Of a DNA stretch of 64,000 nt, positions 24,706 through 34,030 are shown in pieces; position 1 is the stretch's first letter, and every line of letters begins with the position of its first letter. The notes under the pieces are model-generated. The model was not told the DNA's origin. It saw only the letters and a list, made by a program, of their open reading frames with translations, and made no database searches. Position numbers and translations under genes: made by a program. This DNA is from JAENVU01 sp964544295 (GTDB lineage: Bacteria > Actinomycetota > Acidimicrobiia > IMCC26256 > JAENVU01), in the NCBI GenBank assembly GCA_964544295.1, contig CAZJBJ010000001.1, positions 14,511 through 78,510 on the forward strand, written 5' to 3'.

Positions 24706-24732
24706 CCGACCTCCCCCAGCCGGGGCAGTCCT

Positions 24733-25083
24733 TCAGGGCCGGCGGCGGATCATCCCGGGGGGCATGACCGCGTCCGTCCACTCCTCGTGTCCGGGATCGC
24801 GCCACCGCGGATGGGCGCACAGCGCGACCCGGTCGACGACGTACACGTGCAGCGTCGGCGCATCGTCCGCGAGTTCGAGCAGATCCCCGGTGCGGGGGTG
24901 CGGCGGCGCCGCCTCGAGCAGATCGGCGAGGGCCACCACCGACACCACCCGGCTCCGACAATCCGGACACGCCGACGTGGTCGCGGCGTCGAAGCGGTCG
25001 GTGAGGCTCATCAGCGTCTCCGCCTCGACCGCGTCGAGTTCCACGCTGGCACCCTCGTCGTCGACGATGGTCAGATCGGCCAC
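24733..25083 (-). CDS. Small conserved hypothetical protein with putative zinc ligands
   Basis: A 116-residue protein beginning with GTG at 25083. It contains CPDC (in TSACPDCRSRVVSV, about 39-42) and later CAHPRW (about 89), which could complete a C-x2-C...C/H metal site. An N-terminal beta-like segment (ADLTIVDDEGASVELD) precedes a helix. No known domain is recognised. It is convergent with the WS/DGAT gene (27 bases between the stops) and divergent from the quinone oxidoreductase gene. Acidic composition suggests a soluble cytoplasmic protein. Confidence 0.55.
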   Translation of the reverse strand: MADLTIVDDEGASVELDAVEAETLMSLTDRFDAATTSACPDCRSRVVSVVALADLLEAAPPHPRTGDLLELADDAPTLHVYVVDRVALCAHPRWRDPGHEEWTDAVMPPGMIRRRP

Positions 25084-25157
25084 GGGCGCAACCTACATGC
25101 CGTCGACGTCCCGACCGTCGACGGCCCGGAGTCGACGGCCCCGAGTACGGTCGCCGG

Positions 25158-26138
25158 ATGCGTGCACTGATCAGCCCCGGTGACGGAACCCTGCGGATCG
25201 AGGACCGCCCGACTCCGGCACCGGGACCGGGCGAGGTCCGCGTCCGGGTCGCCGGGGCCGGGCTCAATCGGGCCGACCTGTTGCAACGGGCCGGCTTCTA
25301 CCCGGCACCGCCGGGCATGCCCGCCGACATCCCCGGCCTGGAGTTCGCCGGGACCGTCGATGCCCAGGGCGAAGGCGTCACCACCCCGGCGGTGGGCGCG
25401 CCCGTGTTCGGCGTCACCGGTGGCGGTGCGCAGGCCGAGTACGTCGTGGTTCCCGCGCGTCATTGCGCCGCGGTCCCCGAACGGCTGGACCTCGTCACTG
25501 CGGGCGGCGTCCCCGAGGTGTTCGTGACCGCGCACGACGCCATGCGGACGCGCGGCCGCCTCCAACCCGGAGAGCACGTGCTCGTGCACGCGGTCGGATC
25601 CGGCGTGGGCACCGCGGTCGTGCAACTGGCCAAGGCCTTCGGCGCGACCGTGACCGGAACCGCCCGCACCGCATCCAAGTTGGAGGCGGCCGATGCCCTC
25701 GGACTCGACCACGGAATCCTGGTGCCCCGTGAGCTCGATCCCTTCACGTTGGCGCACCAGATCCTCGAACAGGGTGGCCCGCCGGACGTGGTCATCGACC
25801 TGGTCGGCGGCGCGTACGTCGCGGCCGAAGTCAACGCCCTTGCCCCGGGCGGCCGGATCGTCATCGTCGGCACCCTCGCCGGCGGGAACCCGCCGGTCCC
25901 CCTCCTCGGACTCATGCAGAAGCGCGGCGAGATGCACGGGACGGTCCTGCGGCCACGATCCATCGCTGACAAGGCCGCCGCCACCGACGCGTTCGTCGCC
26001 GAGGTGGTGCCGATGCTCGCAGACGGTCGAGTCGCGCCGGTGGTCGATCAGATCGTCCCGTTGGCCGACGCCGAGGCCGCATACGCGCGGGTCGAGGCGG
26101 ACACCAACTTCGGCAAGGTCGTGCTCGACGCCTCGTAG
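25158..26138 (+). CDS. NAD(P)H quinone oxidoreductase (zeta-crystallin-like MDR)
   Basis: A 326-residue medium-chain reductase without zinc motifs. It opens MRALISPGDGTLRIEDRPTPAPGPGEVRVRV and has GLNRADLLQRAGFYPAPPG (about 37-55), the usual fingerprint of PIG3/zeta-crystallin-like quinone reductases. The cofactor motif VLVHAVGSGVGTAVVQLAKAFGA (about 143-165) is a NADPH-type glycine motif. The C-terminus ends with NFGKVVLDAS, as in this family. It acts in the cytoplasm on quinones or enones. A divergent small gene starts 74 bases away. Confidence 0.87.
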   Translation: MRALISPGDGTLRIEDRPTPAPGPGEVRVRVAGAGLNRADLLQRAGFYPAPPGMPADIPGLEFAGTVDAQGEGVTTPAVGAPVFGVTGGGAQAEYVVVPARHCAAVPERLDLVTAGGVPEVFVTAHDAMRTRGRLQPGEHVLVHAVGSGVGTAVVQLAKAFGATVTGTARTASKLEAADALGLDHGILVPRELDPFTLAHQILEQGGPPDVVIDLVGGAYVAAEVNALAPGGRIVIVGTLAGGNPPVPLLGLMQKRGEMHGTVLRPRSIADKAAATDAFVAEVVPMLADGRVAPVVDQIVPLADAEAAYARVEADTNFGKVVLDAS

Positions 26139-26240
26139 GCGTGGCACGCGTCACGAGCGCCACCCGCGGCTCCCCGGCTCGGGCCGGCGCGACCGGCACT
26201 ACGATCCGGAGCCCGAAACCACTCTCCTGCGGAGGCACAG

Positions 26241-27428
26241 ATGACTGCCCTGGCCGATTCGGATGTCGTGATCGTCGAAGCGGTGCGCTCACCGCTCGGC
26301 AAGCGCAACGGCGGACTCTCCACCATGCACCCCGCCGATCTGCTCGGCGCCGTCCAGGTCGCCGCGCTCGAACGATCCGGCCTCGATCCCGCCGCGGTCG
26401 GCCAAGTGGTCGGCGGCTGCGTCGGTCAGATCGGTCCGCAAACGTTCAACATCGCCCGCACGGCGTGGCTCGCCGCGGGACTCCCGATGGAGGTCGCCGC
26501 GACCACGGTCGACGCGCAGTGCGGTTCCTCACAACAGGCCACGAATCTCGCGGTCGCGCTGGTCAAGGGCGGCGCGGTCGACACCGCGCTCAGCTGCGGC
26601 ATCGAGATGATGAGCAAGATCCCGCTCGGCGCCACGATGAGCAAGGACCTCGAACGCCCGCTGCCGCGTTCCTACTTCCCGCGCTACGAGCCGACCTCCC
26701 AGTTCGAGGGGGCCGAGCGGATCGCCGACGCCTGGGGCATCACCCGCGCCGACTGCGACGCGTTCGGTCTCCAGTCCCAGCAGCGGGCCGCCGCCGCCTG
26801 GGCCGAAGGTCGGTTCGAACGCGAGGTACTCGGCCTCGACGCGCCCGACCTCGACGCCGAGGGCAAGCCCGCGGGAACGACCCACCGCGTGGACCGCGAC
26901 GAAGGCCTGCGCGAGACGTCGCTCGAGGCCCTGGCCAAGCTGAAGGCCGTCGCCCGGGAGGACGGCGTCCACACGGCCGGATCCTCCAGTCAGATCAGTG
27001 ACGGCGCCGCCGCCGTGGTGGTGATGACCGCCGCACGCGCCAAGGAACTCGGCCTCACCCCGCGGGCCCGCATCGTGGACCAGTGCCTCGTCGGCGTGGA
27101 CCCGGTGCTCATGCTCACGGGCCCGATCGACGCCACCCGCCGACTCCTCGACCGGACCGGCATGACCATGGCCGACATCGACACGGTGGAGATCAACGAG
27201 GCGTTCGCATCCGTCGTGTTGGCCTGGGAACGGGAACTGAAGCCCGACATGGACCGGGTGAACCCGAACGGCGGCGCGATCGCGATCGGCCACCCCGTCG
27301 GTGCCACCGGGGCCCGATTGATCACCACTGCGCTGCACGAGTTGGAGCGCTCCGACGGCACCTTCGGCCTGATCACGATGTGCTGCGGCGGCGGGCTGGG
27401 CACCGGCACGCTGATCGAGCGGGTCTAG
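26241..27428 (+). CDS. Acetyl-CoA acyltransferase / steroid 3-ketoacyl-CoA thiolase-like
   Basis: A 395-residue thiolase, complete and in-family length. The nucleophilic cysteine lies in TTVDAQCGSSQQA (about 93). The other catalytic residues are in VEINEAFASV (N-E-A-F), AIAIGHPVGATGARL (His) and ITMCCGGGLGTG (second Cys). The sequence around DAQCGSSQQATN and the ending GTLIERV resemble the FadA5/FadA6 group of actinobacterial steroid side-chain thiolases, but ordinary beta-oxidation thiolases are close. GGAGG precedes the ATG. The ChbG-like gene begins 4 bases after the stop, so the two are probably co-transcribed. Confidence 0.88.
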   Translation: MTALADSDVVIVEAVRSPLGKRNGGLSTMHPADLLGAVQVAALERSGLDPAAVGQVVGGCVGQIGPQTFNIARTAWLAAGLPMEVAATTVDAQCGSSQQATNLAVALVKGGAVDTALSCGIEMMSKIPLGATMSKDLERPLPRSYFPRYEPTSQFEGAERIADAWGITRADCDAFGLQSQQRAAAAWAEGRFEREVLGLDAPDLDAEGKPAGTTHRVDRDEGLRETSLEALAKLKAVAREDGVHTAGSSSQISDGAAAVVVMTAARAKELGLTPRARIVDQCLVGVDPVLMLTGPIDATRRLLDRTGMTMADIDTVEINEAFASVVLAWERELKPDMDRVNPNGGAIAIGHPVGATGARLITTALHELERSDGTFGLITMCCGGGLGTGTLIERV

Positions 27429-27432
27429 CGCG

Positions 27433-28275
27433 GTGACCGACGCGGTCCCGTTGGCCGAACGGTTGGGTCACCGACCGGACGATCGGTTGATGATCATCAA
27501 CTGCGACGACCTCGGGTCGTCGCGTGCCGCCAACGTGGCCGTGTACGAATCGCTCCGATCCGGCGTCGCGACCAGCGCGACGCTCATGGTTCCGTGCCCG
27601 TGGTCGCGCGACGCGGCCGCGATGTATCGGGGCGAGGACATCGGCGTCCACCTCACGTTGAACTCCGAGTGGAAGAACTACCGCTGGGGTCCGATCACCC
27701 GAGCGCCGAGCCTGCTCGACGGCGACGGTGGATTCCCCCGCACCATCGAGGACGTCTGGGACCATGCCGACCTCGACGAGGTCCGCAAGGAGTGCCGGGC
27801 CCAGATCGAACGGGCGATCCTCTGGGGCTTCGACGTGTCACACCTCGACAGCCACATGGGCACGTTGCAACTGCGCCCCGAGTTCTTCGACGTCTATCTC
27901 GAACTGGCCGTGGAGTTCGCCCTCCCGCTCCGGCTCTCGGGCGCCAGCTCCGAACACCGCGTGGGGTTTCCGTTCCGTCGACTGGCCGCCGAGGAAGGCG
28001 TCGTGTTCACCGACCACATGGTCGACGTCCCGATCGGCGGTCGCCGAACCATCGAGCGGGTGCTGTTCGATCTCCGGCCCGGGATCACCGAGGTGTTCCT
28101 GCATCCGGCCGTCGACTCCGACGAGTTGCGCGCATCGCACCCGGACTGGGCCGGTCGGGTCGAGGATCACGCGACCTTGTGTCAGGACGCGGCGTTCGCC
28201 GACCTGCTGGACCGAGCGTCGGTCACCCTCATCGGCTACCGCGAGCTCCGAGACCTCCAACGCGCCAACCGGTGA
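27433..28275 (+). CDS. ChbG/YdjC-family carbohydrate deacetylase
   Basis: A 280-residue TIM-barrel deacetylase of the YdjC/ChbG group. Metal ligands are visible as CDD in MIINCDDLGSSRAANVA (about 22-25) and as histidines in IGVHLTLNSEWKNYRW (about 73) and SHLDSHMG (about 135-141). VFLHPAVDSDELRASHPDW (about 222) matches the usual C-terminal motif. Family members remove acetyl groups from N-acetylated sugars such as chitobiose. The GTG start at 27433 lies 4 bases after the thiolase stop. The pairing with a thiolase is not explained by sugar catabolism, so the substrate remains open. Confidence 0.82.
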   Translation: MTDAVPLAERLGHRPDDRLMIINCDDLGSSRAANVAVYESLRSGVATSATLMVPCPWSRDAAAMYRGEDIGVHLTLNSEWKNYRWGPITRAPSLLDGDGGFPRTIEDVWDHADLDEVRKECRAQIERAILWGFDVSHLDSHMGTLQLRPEFFDVYLELAVEFALPLRLSGASSEHRVGFPFRRLAAEEGVVFTDHMVDVPIGGRRTIERVLFDLRPGITEVFLHPAVDSDELRASHPDWAGRVEDHATLCQDAAFADLLDRASVTLIGYRELRDLQRANR

Positions 28276-28288
28276 GCGCCGTCATCGG

Positions 28289-30823
28289 TCACTGATGGTG
28301 ACCGGCGTGATCCGTCGCCGCCATCGACGACGCGAACGGATCGTCGGTCCGATGTGCCCAGACGTGCAGCATCTCCGGTGACCGCAGCTCGGGACGGCCG
28401 CGGACACAGCTCCCGTCGGCAGCCGCGAGCTCGAGTGGAAATCCCCCCTGGATCATGCAGACCGGCGCACCGAAGACGTGGTAGTGCCAGGTCGTGTCCG
28501 GGCCACCCGGTTGCGGCCCCCGACGGTCCCCGTCCGCGAGGTACATCGCGCCGAGGAACCGCCGGGCTCCGGGGCCCGGTGAGTACATCAACGCCTCGGG
28601 CGCACGCGGGTCGAGCGTTCGATGGTCCGTCACGGCGGCCGGGTTCACCCAGTGGGTCTCGTCGACCTGCACGAACCCCTCACGCCGGGCGACGGTGAGG
28701 TCCCGGAAGCGCCGACTGCGATCGAGGGTGTCCTGGACCAACTGTCGACCCACCGCCCGCTGACTCCCTGTGGTCGCCGTCGACGCCGGCCACTCCGAGA
28801 CGCTGAACGCCTGCGCCTCGATGCGGCGGAGGTAGCGACCGTCCGGCGCGCGGCCGACGGCGGACACGGTTCCCGAATACGGCCCGATCGCCGCGGCCAC
28901 GGCCCGGTAGGCGTCCTCGGCCGCCGCGCCGTGGAGCGATCGGTCGGCCACCGGTGACACCGTCGCGGCCGCGACGTGTCCGAGCACGACCGGTGCCGCG
29001 GCGCGTAGTTCGGCCGCAGTGGCGGCCTGACGCTTCGAATCGCGTCGGGCGGGTGCGGGCCCGAGCGCGTCCACCACTGCCTGCGCGACACATTCGCCCG
29101 CGTCCAGGCCCGCCGCGTTCGCCTTCGGAATATGGATACCGCCGTACTCCCGACTCTTGGCCGCTTGTCGCGCCGCGGCCATGAACGACGGGAACCGGCG
29201 CGGCCGGATCGAGAAGGACGCCCGGACATCGGAGCCGGTGCTGAATCCCTCGTCCCGGTAGGCCATCGGTCCGACGAGTTCGGTCAAGGTGCGGGCGGCG
29301 GCGCCGGACACGGTCGCGTGGCCGGACACCCAGTCCGGGAACGGGGGCGTGTTGAGGTACGGCGCCCAGTCGGGGTCGATCGACTCTCGGATGACGGTCA
29401 CCGGTCGGATCTGGTTCCATTGGTACTTCGATGCCCACGCGGTGATGAACGCGTCGCCCACCGCCGCGCCGACCGCCCCCTGCAGCCGCGCCGCGTCGCC
29501 GAGGGACAGGGCGCGGCGGTCGATCGCGATGTTCGCGGTGGCGACCCAGTGACCACCGGGAGTGCCGGTATGACCGCGATCGTCGTTCCAGAATCGAGCG
29601 ATGGCGCGTTGATCCCGGGTGAGCGAACGTGACGTCTCGTAGACCGCACGCTCCTCGGTCATGAACTCCGAGCCCGGATCGGTCGAGTACTCGGGTGGCG
29701 CCGGCGCGGCGCACTCCGAGGCGCCGCTCACGACGTAGGGCCGCAGATCGCCCCACCACGGCTCCTGGGCGGCCTGAAAGGTGGTGGGCGTGGGAACCCA
29801 CCGCCCCGGACCGGTCGGTGCGACATACGGGCGGGTCCTCGTCTCCGCGAACCCGTCGCGGGCGGACCACTCGATCAGTCGTGTCGCCACCCCCTGCCCG
29901 TAGCGCACCGACGCGCGGAAGCGACCGGTCGAGACGCGGTCGGCCGCCGCCGCCAGGGCATCGTCCCGGAACGCGGCGAACGCCGCCCGGGTGGACGGCA
30001 CCTGCGACAGCGCGCGTGGCACGAGCGGTGCGCCCGAGGCGGCCACGGTGCGTTCGTCGACCTGCCGCGGCGCGGCCGGGATCGGTGCCAGGTCGCGCAC
30101 CGGAAGGGCATTCGGCTGAACGGTCTCGAGCAGCGCGAGCCCCGACAGCGCGTACACCCGCGACGCGACCGGTGGGTTCAGCCGATCCCGCTGCACCAGC
30201 CGGATCACGAGTCGGGTCAGGTCCACGACGAGGCCCGGCGAGCCGGTGACCCGACGCGGCTCCGCGGATCGGTTCCCCGTCAACGGTCGCGCGCACGACG
30301 CGACCGTCCCGTCCGGCAACACGGTGTCGCACCGCCCGACCGCGGGCAGGTCTCGCAGGCGCATCCGCGCGTCCGTGAGATCCGCATCGGTCCAGAAACT
30401 GAGCCCGAAGCGGGCGGCGCGCAGGTCCGCCTGACCGAGCCGCGCCGCACTGAACCGCGCGCGGTCGAGGCGAGCGCGGCGGAGGTCCGCGCCCTCGAGC
30501 GCGCCGCTCGCCCAGCCGCTCCGTCGCAGATCCGCGCCGCGCAGATCCGTACGGGTCGCGTTCACCCGATCGAGACGCGCGCCGCGCAGGTCGACACCGC
30601 GCAGGTCGGATCGGGACAGATTCGCGCCTCGGAGATCCGAGTCGCGGAAGTCCCACCCGCGCAGATCTCGCCGTGACAGGTCGACGCCGACGCAGTCGGT
30701 CGTCCGACCCCGTCGACACCGGTCGGCCGCGCCCGCCCGGTCGGCCCCGCCCGAGAGGGCGGTGAGGGCGATCGTCGCGACGACCAACCCGATCGGGACG
30801 ACGCGACCGCGCTTCCGGATCAC
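28289..30823 (-). CDS. Exported fusion: pentapeptide repeats + vanadium-haloperoxidase-like PAP2 domain + C-terminal His-rich domain
   Basis: An 844-residue three-part protein. A signal peptide (about 1-33) precedes pentapeptide repeats at about 45-150 (units such as LRGAN, LSRSD, LRGVD, LRGAR). Residues about 400-600 form a vanadium-dependent haloperoxidase/PAP2 domain: K-x6-RP in KYQWNQIRP, SGH in FPDWVSGHATVS, and a final R-x4-H in SREYGGIHIPKAN. The C-terminal domain (about 690-835) carries TTWHYHVFG and EMLHVWAHRTDDPFAS. I recall this second pattern from actinobacterial secreted hypothetical proteins with H-V-H and M-x-H-V-W. The start is GTG at 30823, overlapping the upstream stop by four bases (GTGA), so it is coupled to the CRTAC1 gene. 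It would bind vanadate or phosphate outside the cell. Confidence 0.8.
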   Translation of the reverse strand: MIRKRGRVVPIGLVVATIALTALSGGADRAGAADRCRRGRTTDCVGVDLSRRDLRGWDFRDSDLRGANLSRSDLRGVDLRGARLDRVNATRTDLRGADLRRSGWASGALEGADLRRARLDRARFSAARLGQADLRAARFGLSFWTDADLTDARMRLRDLPAVGRCDTVLPDGTVASCARPLTGNRSAEPRRVTGSPGLVVDLTRLVIRLVQRDRLNPPVASRVYALSGLALLETVQPNALPVRDLAPIPAAPRQVDERTVAASGAPLVPRALSQVPSTRAAFAAFRDDALAAAADRVSTGRFRASVRYGQGVATRLIEWSARDGFAETRTRPYVAPTGPGRWVPTPTTFQAAQEPWWGDLRPYVVSGASECAAPAPPEYSTDPGSEFMTEERAVYETSRSLTRDQRAIARFWNDDRGHTGTPGGHWVATANIAIDRRALSLGDAARLQGAVGAAVGDAFITAWASKYQWNQIRPVTVIRESIDPDWAPYLNTPPFPDWVSGHATVSGAAARTLTELVGPMAYRDEGFSTGSDVRASFSIRPRRFPSFMAAARQAAKSREYGGIHIPKANAAGLDAGECVAQAVVDALGPAPARRDSKRQAATAAELRAAAPVVLGHVAAATVSPVADRSLHGAAAEDAYRAVAAAIGPYSGTVSAVGRAPDGRYLRRIEAQAFSVSEWPASTATTGSQRAVGRQLVQDTLDRSRRFRDLTVARREGFVQVDETHWVNPAAVTDHRTLDPRAPEALMYSPGPGARRFLGAMYLADGDRRGPQPGGPDTTWHYHVFGAPVCMIQGGFPLELAAADGSCVRGRPELRSPEMLHVWAHRTDDPFASSMAATDHAGHHQ

Positions 30824-32667
30824 GTGGGCTCCGTGATCACGAACGTTCGATCGGGCTTGACGTTCCGCATCGTCACCACCTTGCCGCTCGCGGGGAATCG
30901 CACCTGCACCCGGTCCACTCGCGCTCGCTGCGTTCCCAGACCGACCTGCACGGCCCGTTCGCTCTGACCGAGAAACGCGGTCCCGGTGCCGACTTCGATG
31001 ACCGTCGACGGTCCGCGCCGCTTCGGGCGGACACTCACCACCGCTCCCAGTCCGTCCCGGTTCGACGACGTGCCCCGGACCTCGACGCGCAGATAGTGCG
31101 CCGGCCGACTGGTGTTCCGCAGCAGGACCGGGCGCGCACCGGGTTGCACCGCGATGACGTCGAGGCGACCGTCGCGGTTCTGGTCGAGCACCGCGAGTCC
31201 GCGTGCGTTGATCACGTCGAACCCGGCAGGACCCGCGACCTGGGTGAACCCGTCCTTGCCGTCGTTGCGCCACAGGCGACTCCGACCGCCCGCGAACGGC
31301 TTGGCCAGGGGGATGTCAGGGAAGTCCACCCCGCTCACCTGCAGCAGGTCCCGCCGACCCCGGTTCATCGTGTCCACCATGGCCGTTCCCCAGCCCCACC
31401 CGCCGTTGCGAACCCCGGCGAGATCGGTGGCGTCGCGGAACGTGCGCTTCCCCAGTCCGAGAAACAGCCGATTGCCGCTCCCACCCCAGTTGCCGCCGTC
31501 GGTGAAGGAGGAGCCACGCGGATCGAAGATGGACGTCACCATGACGTCGGCGAGACCGTCACCGTTGACGTCGCCGACCGCCAGCCCCATACCGTTCTCC
31601 TCGGTTCCGAGCCCCGCGGCCTTGGTGCCCTCGGCGAAGGTCCCGTCGTGACGGTTCCAGAACAGATGACTCGTGCCGAAGTCTCCCGCGACGAGCAGAT
31701 CCTGCCAACCGTCCCGGTCGAGGTCGGCGAACGTCGCCCCGAAGGCGAAGACCGGATCGTTCGTCCGTTCGATCGCCACCCCCGCCGCGGTCGTGACGTC
31801 GTCGAAGTAGCCGGGTTGCGCTTCGCCGCGGTTGTGGAGGAGCCGGGCATCCGAGGCGGCGATCGGCGTCGCGCCGGACGCGCCCCGGTACTCGGTGAAA
31901 TACACGTCGACGAAACCGTCGCGGTCGTAGTCACCGACGGCGATCGAGTACCCGATGTGGATGTTGCCGTTCTCGAGCGCCGTCCCCCGAGCCTGCGCCG
32001 CTTCGGTGAACCGTCCCGAGCCCTCGTTCACGAACAGGTAGTAGCGATGCGACGCGATGGTGCTGACGAACAGGTCCTCGTCGCCGTCGTTGTCGATGTC
32101 GGCGAAGGCGGCACCGACCGACGCCTCGGGGAGCGCCTCGAGCCCGGAACCTGCCGTCGCATCATGGAAGCCATCGTCGTCGGCGAGCATCAACCGGCCC
32201 GGGCCGTCGAGGCGGGGCACGTAGACGTCGACGAGTCCGTCCTGGTTCGCGTCGCCCACCGCCACGCCGCCCGTGAACCGCTCGAGCTGGCAGAGCGCGC
32301 CGTTCAACGCGTCGCCGACCGGCAGCGACACTCCCGGGAACTCGGCCCGGAGTTCGGGCTCGCTGAGCAGACAGCCCGGAGCACCACACAGGGGCGCCCG
32401 CGCGAACGTGAGACCCACCCGTCCGGACACGTCGCGGAACTTCGGGGTCCGACCCTTCACGCGACGCGGACCGATGGCCCGGGCCGACGGCGAAGCACGG
32501 TACTCGGGTCCGTCGCCGCAGGCCCCCGAGGGCGCCGCGACCTGATCCGCTCCCGGGTCCGCCGCGGCGCGGGGCGCGTCACCGAAGGCACCCCCGCCGC
32601 CCAGGCCGACGATGGCGGCCACACCTACGCTGAGGATCGCGCCTGATCGCCCCCGACGAACGCTCAC
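30820..32667 (-). CDS. CRTAC1/ASPIC-UnbV family exported FG-GAP repeat protein
   Basis: A roughly 615-residue secreted beta-propeller protein. The GTG start at 32667 yields a signal peptide (VSVRRGRSGAILSVGVAAIVG). Calcium-binding FG-GAP/VCBS loops recur with D-x-D/N-x-D-G: DANQDGLVDVYV, DIDNDGDEDLFV, DYDRDGFVDVYF, DLDRDGWQDLLV, DVNGDGLADVMV and DQNRDGRLDVIA. The C-terminus (HYLRVEVRGTSSNRDGLGAVV to the end) is the ASPIC/UnbV domain. Two cysteine pairs near the N-terminus (APLCGAPGC) could be disulfides. Its stop overlaps the start of the haloperoxidase fusion gene, so the two proteins are expected to work together outside the cell. Confidence 0.87.
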   Translation of the reverse strand: MSVRRGRSGAILSVGVAAIVGLGGGGAFGDAPRAAADPGADQVAAPSGACGDGPEYRASPSARAIGPRRVKGRTPKFRDVSGRVGLTFARAPLCGAPGCLLSEPELRAEFPGVSLPVGDALNGALCQLERFTGGVAVGDANQDGLVDVYVPRLDGPGRLMLADDDGFHDATAGSGLEALPEASVGAAFADIDNDGDEDLFVSTIASHRYYLFVNEGSGRFTEAAQARGTALENGNIHIGYSIAVGDYDRDGFVDVYFTEYRGASGATPIAASDARLLHNRGEAQPGYFDDVTTAAGVAIERTNDPVFAFGATFADLDRDGWQDLLVAGDFGTSHLFWNRHDGTFAEGTKAAGLGTEENGMGLAVGDVNGDGLADVMVTSIFDPRGSSFTDGGNWGGSGNRLFLGLGKRTFRDATDLAGVRNGGWGWGTAMVDTMNRGRRDLLQVSGVDFPDIPLAKPFAGGRSRLWRNDGKDGFTQVAGPAGFDVINARGLAVLDQNRDGRLDVIAVQPGARPVLLRNTSRPAHYLRVEVRGTSSNRDGLGAVVSVRPKRRGPSTVIEVGTGTAFLGQSERAVQVGLGTQRARVDRVQVRFPASGKVVTMRNVKPDRTFVITEPT

Positions 32668-32724
32668 CGATCCAGTGTCGCACAGGCACCGGCCTCGCCC
32701 CACCGCGGGCCGGGCGGCGCCGCC

Positions 32725-33111
32725 TCAGAAGTCGGTGATGGCCCGGATCTCGGCCTGGAGCGCCAGATATTCGGGTGACGTCGTCAGCGGCAGCAGCTGC
32801 ATCAGCGAGCCCATGTTGCCGGTCACCTTCATCCGTCCCTGCATGAACGCCGCGTTCGCGTCGAGCTCACCGCGCTGGATCTTCACCGAGTCCTCGTACG
32901 ACAACGTCAAGGTGAAGTCCGGTTCGTCGATGACACCGGCCGCGCTCTCGAGCAGCTTCCCGTTCTCCAGGCGCCACCAGTACTTGATGTCACCGTCGGG
33001 ACCACCGGTCACGACGTACTGGATCCGCGCCGACGCACCCGGGCGTTCGGGCTGGCCGGCGGCCAGCCCCCGAGCCTCGTCGAACCACGCATCGGTCAGG
33101 TACTTGGTCAT
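32725..33111 (-). CDS. SCP2 sterol-binding domain protein
   Basis: A 128-residue single-domain protein of the SCP-2 sterol-transfer fold. It starts MTKYLTDAWFDEARGL, followed by a beta-sheet core (ARIQYVVTGGPDGDIKYWWRLENGKL), DFTLTLSYEDSVKIQRGELDANAAFMQGRMKVTGNMGSLMQLLPL, where G-R-M-K-V-x-G-N is the family's hallmark. The ATG at 33111 has GGAGGGCTG just upstream, which decides the start. It follows mca by 16 bases and is probably co-transcribed with it. Role: binding of lipids or CoA esters in the cytoplasm; the ligand is unknown. Confidence 0.88.
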   Translation of the reverse strand: MTKYLTDAWFDEARGLAAGQPERPGASARIQYVVTGGPDGDIKYWWRLENGKLLESAAGVIDEPDFTLTLSYEDSVKIQRGELDANAAFMQGRMKVTGNMGSLMQLLPLTTSPEYLALQAEIRAITDF

Positions 33112-33127
33112 CAGCCCTCCAGCCGGA

Positions 33128-34021
33128 TCAACGGGCAGTGGTCGTGACCGACCGCAGCCCCGCGAACAGGTCGTCCTCGGGTTCGCCCTCGGGGGTACCC
33201 GTCTCGACGAGCGAGCGCGCCAGTTCGAACTCCTCCCACGGGAACACCTCGCGCACGACGTCGTCCGGGAGCCGCATCCAGAACCCGTCCGGATCCACCT
33301 GCGTGCGATGAGCGAGCAGTGCCGCCCGCCGGTTGGCGAGATGGTCACTGACGTCGATGAACGTGGTGAACCGTCCGTCGCGCGCCTCGGTGAACCCTCG
33401 TTCGAACCACTGGGCGTACGGGCTCTCATCGCCCCGGGCGAGGAACGCCTCGTGCAGCGCGCGCACCCGCCGGGCCGACCACCCGGTGAAGTAGAGCTTG
33501 CTCGGCTGCCAGGGCTCGCCGGCGTCGGGAAACCGATCCGGGTCACCCGCCGCGTCGAAGGCCGGACCGGAGATCTCGTGCACCCGGACGTGGTCCGGAT
33601 GGGGGTAGAACTCGCGCTCGTCACCGTAGGTGACGATCACCTGCGGCCGCTCGGCCCGGATGATCCGCACCAACCGTCCGACCGCTTCGTCGAGCGGCGC
33701 GTTGGCGAAGTTCTCGGCGTGCGCGTTCGCGTCGGAGTCCTTCATGCCGGAATCGCGGTACCCCAGAAGGTGCAGCCGGTCGTAGCCGATGGCTGCGACG
33801 CTCGCCTCCAACTCCGCGATGCGCACCGCGTGCAGGTTGGCTCGGACCTCTTCGGTGTCCATTGCCGGGTTGAGGATGTCGCCCTCCTCCCCACCGGTGC
33901 AACAGACGAGCACGCCACGAATGCCTTCCGCGGCGTACTTGGCGACGGTTCCGGCACCCTTGGACGCCTCATCGTCGGGGTGGGCGTGGACCGAGAGCAG
34001 ACAGAGTGGAGCATCGACCAT
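33128..34021 (-). CDS. mca: Mycothiol S-conjugate amidase
   Basis: A 297-residue zinc amidase that cleaves mycothiol S-conjugates, releasing a mercapturic acid and glucosamine-inositol, in mycothiol-based detoxification. Zinc ligands are in SVHAHPDDEASKG (H-P-D-D, about 12-17) and YPHPDHVRVHE (H near 142). GYRDSGM and YGDEREFYPHPDH are characteristic of Mca and distinguish it from the shorter deacetylase MshB. Length and C-terminal ETGTPEGEPEDDLFAGL fit Mca. Neighbours on the same strand are an adenylate cyclase (9 bases upstream) and SCP2. Its presence supports a mycothiol-producing Actinomycetota host. Confidence 0.9.
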   Translation of the reverse strand: MVDAPLCLLSVHAHPDDEASKGAGTVAKYAAEGIRGVLVCCTGGEEGDILNPAMDTEEVRANLHAVRIAELEASVAAIGYDRLHLLGYRDSGMKDSDANAHAENFANAPLDEAVGRLVRIIRAERPQVIVTYGDEREFYPHPDHVRVHEISGPAFDAAGDPDRFPDAGEPWQPSKLYFTGWSARRVRALHEAFLARGDESPYAQWFERGFTEARDGRFTTFIDVSDHLANRRAALLAHRTQVDPDGFWMRLPDDVVREVFPWEEFELARSLVETGTPEGEPEDDLFAGLRSVTTTAR

Positions 34022-34030
34022 GCCGCGAAC

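Noticed and set aside
28286..28304. Short hairpin between the ChbG-like and haloperoxidase fusion genes as a terminator
   Set aside because: Only 7 bp pair, the stem contains the fusion gene's stop, and there is no T tract. It may be chance.
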